A DNA stretch of 64,000 bases from Hetaerina americana. Taxonomy: Eukaryota > Arthropoda > Insecta > Odonata > Calopterygidae. A program made the translations under genes and the position numbers. The stretch is from positions 42,422,238 to 42,486,237 of the forward strand of contig JAKTNV010000005.1 of NCBI GenBank assembly GCA_022747635.1, given 5' to 3'. Positions 59,303 to 64,000 of this stretch are shown here, piece after piece. The notes below the pieces were generated by a model, which was given only the letters and a program-made list of their open reading frames with translations, made no database searches and was not told the origin of the DNA. Each line of letters starts with the position of its first letter. Position 1 is the stretch's first letter.

Positions 59303-60358
59303 GTGATGGACAATAGAGATATTTTGAGTCCTGGCAACCACGGGGCTCGGCCCAATCGGCCGTGTGTCGTGCCCGGCAGCGGGGGAGGCAAGGCTTCCGC
59401 GGTCGTCATCCCACGAAACCCTTGCAAGGGAAAACCAGCAGCAGCAGGACAGAAGACGCAGGAGAAGAAGACCAAATTAGTTAGAATAGGAACGTGGAAT
59501 GTTAGGACAATGATGAGGACAGGGAAATTGGAGAATGTTAAGCGAGAGATGGAAAGGGGAAATATAGATATTTTAGGTCTATGCGAGGTGAGATGGAAAG
59601 ATAGCGGGGATTACTGGAGTGATAAGTATAGAATAATATACAGCGGTGGGGACGAGAGCCAACGAGGGGTTGCCATAGTATTAAATGAAGAGGTAGGAAG
59701 AAGCGTAGTCAACATAGAGCATGTAACGGATAGAATACTACTAGTGGAGATAAAAGCAGAACCGACGAACTTAGTTATTATTCAGGTATACATGCCACCG
59801 AGCAACCATAAGGAAGAAGAGGTCGATAGGATATACGATCAGTTAGAGGACATGATCGCGTTTGTTCCTGCAGGGAAACATTTGATAGTGATGGGGGATT
59901 GGAATGCGACGGTAGGCGAAGGAAGAGATGGTGATGAGGTAGGGGACTACGGTTTAGGCACGAGGAATGACCGCGGGGAGAAAGCAGTTGAGTTCTGCAG
60001 GAGACAGGGGTTAGTCATCACCAACACTTGGTTTAGACACCACAAAAGACGCAGGTATACATGGAAAATGCCAGGTGACTCAGGAAGATATCAGCTAGAT
60101 TATATCCTGGTTAGACACAGGTTTAGGAATAGTGTGATAAATTCCCACAGCTTCCCGGGAGCGGATGCGGACTCAGACCACAATTTAGTTGTTATGAAAT
60201 GTAGCGTACGTTTCAAAAAGATAAGGCAGGGGCGGCGAGTTAGAAAATGGAATGTAGAAGCATTAAATGGGTTGAAAAGGAAGGAATACAAACAGGCGGT
60301 AGAGAAAATCATGGAGGATGGTAAAGGCTTAGTACTATCGAAGAAAAATGGGAAATGA
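59303..60358 (+). pseudogene. RTE ORF, part 1: AP-type endonuclease
   Basis: A 351-codon frame with the exonuclease-endonuclease-phosphatase fold. Seen in order: RIGTWNVRTM (Asn), LCEVRWKD (Glu), IQVYMPPSNH, VMGDWNATVG (Asp, Asn), YQLDYILVRH and DSDHNLVV (terminal Asp-His). All the key acidic residues and the His survive, so the domain itself looks intact. The frame ends early: one frameshift near 60320 separates it from the RT frame, where E-E-K-W-E-M-I-K-K continues. The start codon chosen is the first Met of the frame and is uncertain. Confidence 0.88.
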
Positions 60359-62289
60359 TCAAGAAAGGGTTGTCTAAAGCCGCAAAAGACACTATTGGAA
60401 CCGTTAACGCTAAAAGGACTAGGAAACCATGGATCACGGATGAGGTGATTACAAAGATGGATGAGCGACGAAAATGGAAGAATGTAAATACAGAGTTAGG
60501 CAAAATGAAGTACAAAGAATTAAACAATAAATTGAGGCGGGCAACAAATAAAGCAAAAGAAGCATGGTGGAAGACGCAGTGCGAGGATATGGAAAGTCTG
60601 CAGAGGAAGGGTGAAATCGGTGCGCTGTACAGCAAAGTTAAATCGTTATCGGGAAGTAAGAAAGGAAGAGCTATGCTAACAGTTAGAGATAAGGCGGGTA
60701 AGGTAAGAGTTGACGCAGGAAAGATCCAAGAGAGATGGAAGGAGTATATAGAAGAACTGTATAGTAAAGAACTCAGACCAACAAAGTTAGACATTGAAAA
60801 AGAATATGACGTAGAGGAAGACAGCTTAGGTCCAGGCATACTAGACAATGAGATAGAAAGGGCATTAAGGGAGATGAAACTAAATAAGGCCGTGGGGATT
60901 GATAACATTCCCGCGGAACTATTGAAATGTTTAGGAAAATGTGGGAGGAAGAGGCTATATGGGCTGATTCGTAGTATTTATGAGGAAGGAATCTGGCCGG
61001 AAGACTTTGTGAGATCAGTTTTAGTTCATATTCCGAAAAAGGTAAAGGCTACATCATGTGAAGACTACAGGACGATAAGTTTGATATCCCACGCAGCTAA
61101 GGTTGTTCTCAGGATCATAAACAAAAGGAAAGAGAGTAGAGTAAATGATTACTTAGGGGATGATCAGTTTGGGTTTATGAAGGAGAGAGGTACGCGTGAT
61201 GCCATTGCAGTAATGAGATTATTAATCGAGAGGAATATAGAACTCAACCAGGAGGTATTTGCCTGTTTCGTAGATTTCGAAAAAGCGTTTGATAGAGTGA
61301 ACTGGGAAAAACTAATGAGTGTATTGCAGAGAATAGGAATAGATTGGAGGGAAAGGAGGCTAATCCGCAACCTGCACATGTCTGAGACTGCTCAGGTGCG
61401 GGTGGGAAACTGGGAGTCCGGATGAGCAGTGTTAGGAAGGGGTGTAAGGCAGGGTTGCCCATTATCACCGTTGATGTTCAACCTGTATGCAGAGGAAATG
61501 ATCAAAGAGGCATGGGAAGATCTGGAGGTAGGAATGAAAGTGGGCGGGGAATTCGAAAAATCAGTTAGGTTTGCTGATGACCAAGCTTTAGTTTGTCAGT
61601 CAGCCAAGGGGTTGCAAGTATTGCTGAGTGAATTGGAAATTCAGTGCGACAGGTATGGGATGAAAATCAATATTAATAAAACAAAGTTTATGCGATTTTC
61701 TAGACAGAAAAAGGCTAAGCTCAACATTAAAATAGGAGGGCAAAAACTAGAGCAGGTAGAACAGTTTACGTATCTCTGTATCTATGTCGGTAGTGTTTCG
61801 GACCAACACGGTCAAAGTAGTTAGGACGTAAGGAGAAGAATTGCACTAGGCAAAGAGGCTTTCACAAGGAGGAGGGAATTGATGGCAGGGACGTTGAGTA
61901 AGGATGTTAAGAAAAGACTCGTAAAAACTTTGATATGGAGCGTAGCTATGTACGGCGCGGAAACGTGGTCATTGAAGCAGGAGGATAGACGTAGACTGGA
62001 GGCTTTTGAAATGTGGGTGTGGAGAAGAATGGAGAAGGTGAAATGGACAGAGAAGAAAACAAATGAGGAAGTACTTGGTATGGTGGGCGAAGAGAGGGGT
62101 TTGTTGGGAGAAATCCTATGGAGGCAGGAAAAGTGGATGAGGGGTGTACTGACCGGCAGTGGGATGTTGAAGACTGTAATTGAGGGGAGAATGTTAGGCA
62201 AGCGAGGAAAAGGAAGGAACAGGATAGGGATGTTGGACTGGATGAAGGGAGGAAAAAAGTACTCAGAGCTGATGAGGGACCTGATGTAG
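60355..62289 (+). pseudogene. RTE ORF, part 2: reverse transcriptase and C-terminal domain
   Basis: Continues the polyprotein in a shifted frame. RT blocks: KAVGIDNIPAELLK, EDYRTISLISHAAKVV, DDQFGFMKERGTRDAI, CFVDFEKAFDRVNW (block A Asp), GVRQGCPLSPLMFNLY, RFADDQALVCQ (active-site DD), KININKTKFMRF; then AMYGAETWSLKQEDRR and EAFEMWVWRRMEKVKW, ending SELMRDLM. Two in-frame stops break it: TGA at 61423-61425 and TAG at 61822-61824. Apart from these and the upstream frameshift the sequence is well preserved, so loss of function was recent compared with the relics. Confidence 0.88.
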
Positions 62290-62382
62290 GGTAGGATGTT
62301 GTGTTTTGCTAGGGGTCACAAATTATTATATTAGTAATTATGTCCATCCAAAAACCTACCTTAACCGGTAGATTACCTAATA

Positions 62383-62401
62383 ATATATATATATATATAT
62401 A
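62383..62401. repeat. (TA)n tract left of the intact mariner
   Basis: About 19 bases of AT alternation. Its last TA is the left target duplication of the mariner element. Confidence 0.95.
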
Positions 62402-63732
62402 CTACCTTGATCAAAAAGTTCCCGGAATAACCACCGTGTGGCGCTCCCATCGTTCCGATTTGAGTTCTGTTTTTTTTGTTAAATTGGTACATCTGTTGTT
62501 GATATTCCCTTTAAATCTTAGTGTCATAACTTGACATTTGCAAAAGTTACGTAGCCAAGAGTACATCTATCTCTGTGTGTGTTGGCGATTTTTTACAATT
62601 TCAGAAATGGATTTAAATTTGCAACAACGAACTTGTATTAAATTTTGCGTAAAAAACGGATTTAGTGGCGCACGGACGTTGGAAATGTTGGAAAAGTGTT
62701 TCGGCAACGATTCTCTAAAAAAAACGGTCGTTTACCAGTGGCACGAGCGGTTCAGAAGTGGTCGTGAGTCAATCGAAGATGATGAACGCAGTGGCAGACC
62801 ATCGACATCGAAAGTCGGTGAAAAAATTGATAAAGTAAAAGAAATGTTGGTCAATAACCGCAAATTAACCATCAGAGAAATAGCGGAGGACTTGAACATT
62901 GCCTATGGATCCGCCCAAGACATTGTGGTTAATGATTTGGGTTTCCGTCGAGAAGCAGCAAAGTTGGTGCCAAAAGACCTCAATTTCATGCAAAAAAGAG
63001 ACCGTGTTGACGTCGTAAAAGACATGATTTGCGAGGCTGAATCCGATCCCACATTCATCAAAAGGATCATTACTGGAGACGAGACGTGGGTTTATGAGTA
63101 CGACACGCAATCCAGACATCAGGCAAGTGAATGGCGTTCACCAAATGAGCCGAGACCAAAAAAACCACGTCGTTTTCAGTCAAAAAAGAAGGCAATGCTG
63201 ACGGTTTTCATGGATTACAACGGTGTAGTGCATCATGAATTTTTGCCAGAAGGCCAGACAGTAAACAAAGAGTATTATTTGGGCGTTATGAGACGTTTGC
63301 GTGAAGCAATTCGCCGAAAGAGACCAGAAATGTGGGCAGAAAACTCGTGGATTTTGCACCATGATAACGCACCGTCGCACAGTGCTATCATTATTCGTAA
63401 TTTTTTGACGAAAAATGCAACAAATACCATCCAACAGCCACCGAATTCACCTGATTTGGCTCCCTGTGACTTCTTTCTGTTCAATCGAGTTAAAAAACCA
63501 TTACGGGGAACGCGTTTTAGCAGCCGAGAGGAAGTAATGGAAAAATCGCAGGAAGCACTGATGGACATACCGAAAACCGAATATAAAAAATGTTTCGAGG
63601 ATTGGATCAAGCGCTGGCATAAGTGTGTTGCAGTCGATGGGGATTACTTTGAAGGGGACAATATAGATTTAGATGAATAAACTTGTATTTTTAATTTTCT
63701 GAATAAATTCCGGGAAATTTTTGATCAAGGTA

Positions 63733-63733
<1 letters not shown>
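62402..63733 (+). mobile_element. Full-length mariner element with intact transposase
   Basis: 1,332 bp. The left inverted repeat CTACCTTGATCAAAAAGTTC and the reverse complement of the right end CTACCTTGATCAAAAATTTC match at 26 of 27 positions through GGAAT. TA lies on both sides (62400-62401 and 63734-63735), and both flanks are (TA)n. It looks structurally complete and is the youngest of the three mariners in the window. Confidence 0.95.
62607..63680 (+). CDS. Mariner transposase (DD34D), uninterrupted
   Basis: 357 residues from MDLNLQQRTCIKFC, close to the usual 340-360 for mariner. I chose this Met over one 23 codons upstream because family members begin this way. The N-terminal paired helix-turn-helix DNA-binding part includes VVYQWHERFRSGRE and ERSGRPSTS. 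The catalytic triad is complete: ITGDETWVYEY, LHHDNAPSHS and SPDLAPCDFFLF, with exactly 34 residues between the second and third Asp. The usual Y-S-P-D-L-A-P reads N-S-P-D-L-A-P here. The C-terminus is KCFEDWIKRWHKCV then GDYFEG. It would cut and paste its own element at TA sites in the nucleus. Activity is possible but unproven. Confidence 0.95.
   Translation: MDLNLQQRTCIKFCVKNGFSGARTLEMLEKCFGNDSLKKTVVYQWHERFRSGRESIEDDERSGRPSTSKVGEKIDKVKEMLVNNRKLTIREIAEDLNIAYGSAQDIVVNDLGFRREAAKLVPKDLNFMQKRDRVDVVKDMICEAESDPTFIKRIITGDETWVYEYDTQSRHQASEWRSPNEPRPKKPRRFQSKKKAMLTVFMDYNGVVHHEFLPEGQTVNKEYYLGVMRRLREAIRRKRPEMWAENSWILHHDNAPSHSAIIIRNFLTKNATNTIQQPPNSPDLAPCDFFLFNRVKKPLRGTRFSSREEVMEKSQEALMDIPKTEYKKCFEDWIKRWHKCVAVDGDYFEGDNIDLDE

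Positions 63734-63790
<57 letters not shown>
63734..63790. repeat. (TA)n microsatellite right of the intact mariner
   Basis: 57 bases of TA beginning with the right target duplication of the mariner, then GTATATA. With the left tract it shows that the element landed inside a TA array. Confidence 0.97.
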
Positions 63791-63798
<8 letters not shown>

Positions 63799-64000
63799 TC
63801 ATATTTTCACCAGTTAGTATCGAGATTGATCGTCTACAACAGTGGTGGTCACACACGGCCAATAGCCACCGACTCGCAAACTAATGTGCTTGGACCCACA
63901 AATAAAACATTAATTGGCGTTGGAGGGGGATACCGGAGAACAATGATACTTTGAGAAGCCAAAGTCAGATACCTATTCTTCTTTCTTCGCCTTGTCAGCC

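Larger units (their letters stand above)
59016..62382 (+). mobile_element. Nearly complete RTE-clade non-LTR retrotransposon
   Basis: Begins abruptly after the TA array at CCCCGGACTACAACC, has a ~290-bp leader, an endonuclease plus reverse transcriptase coding region ending at 62289, and a short AT-rich 3' tail running into another TA array. A domain order of APE endonuclease then RT without RNase H, with the C-terminal YGAETW...EAFEMWVWRRM block, is that of RTE/BovB-like elements. The 3' limit is uncertain by tens of bases, and no target duplication can be assigned in TA repeats. Older relics of the same type lie at about 24.6, 47.1 and 48.6-49.6 kb. Confidence 0.88.

Noticed and set aside
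60100..60908. Minus-strand frames of 70-199 codons across the RTE element
   Set aside because: Shadows of the plus-strand endonuclease/RT reading frame.
1..64000. CRISPR arrays, operons, phage or bacterial genes
   Set aside because: No regularly spaced direct repeats, no tightly packed frames and no bacterial-type genes; the window is clearly from a eukaryotic nuclear genome.

Overview
The window looks like nuclear DNA of an arthropod, most likely an insect outside the well-studied holometabolous orders. The grounds are one multi-exon gene with GT-AG introns of about 0.3-1.8 kb that encodes an insect-type transferrin, AT-rich non-coding DNA, mariner elements flanked by TA, RTE-type LINEs, tRNA-headed SINEs and long (TA)n arrays. 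The order cannot be fixed from sequence alone. Nothing bacterial, no operon and no CRISPR array is present.

Positions 1-12,780 (minus strand): ten coding exons of a transferrin 1-like gene (Tsf1). It runs from a TATA box and signal peptide at about 12.6-12.8 kb to the middle of the C-lobe at the left edge. The exons join in frame for 510 codons, and the rest of the C-lobe lies left of the window. The N-lobe keeps the two tyrosines typical of insect Tsf1. The C-lobe keeps its tyrosine, aspartate and Thr/Arg anion-binding motif, so the protein is probably two-sited.

Positions 12,780-54,950: no further host gene that I can support. The recognisable content is relic LINEs (19.85-20.57, 24.6-24.87, 47.1-47.7, 48.6-49.6 and 50.1-50.8 kb), two dead mariners of different lineages (25.36-26.69 and 39.42-40.75 kb) and two SINE families. 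Three CpG-rich islands near 22, 30.5 and 52.3 kb may be promoters or first exons of genes I cannot otherwise see.

Positions 54,950-64,000: a pile of transposable elements. A decayed LINE on the minus strand carries an ORF1 esterase-like domain and is split by a SINE. It is followed by an AT-rich palindrome, a truncated SINE, a (TA)n array, a nearly complete RTE retrotransposon (one frameshift, two stops), more (TA)n, a full-length mariner with an intact 357-residue transposase, and more (TA)n.

The host gene serves iron binding in hemolymph; everything else recognised is selfish DNA of different ages. I found no convincing undescribed system. The best leads are the intact mariner inside a TA array, the perfect intronic hairpin at 2.45 kb, the SINE with a duplicated head, and the CpG islands carrying kappaB-like sites.
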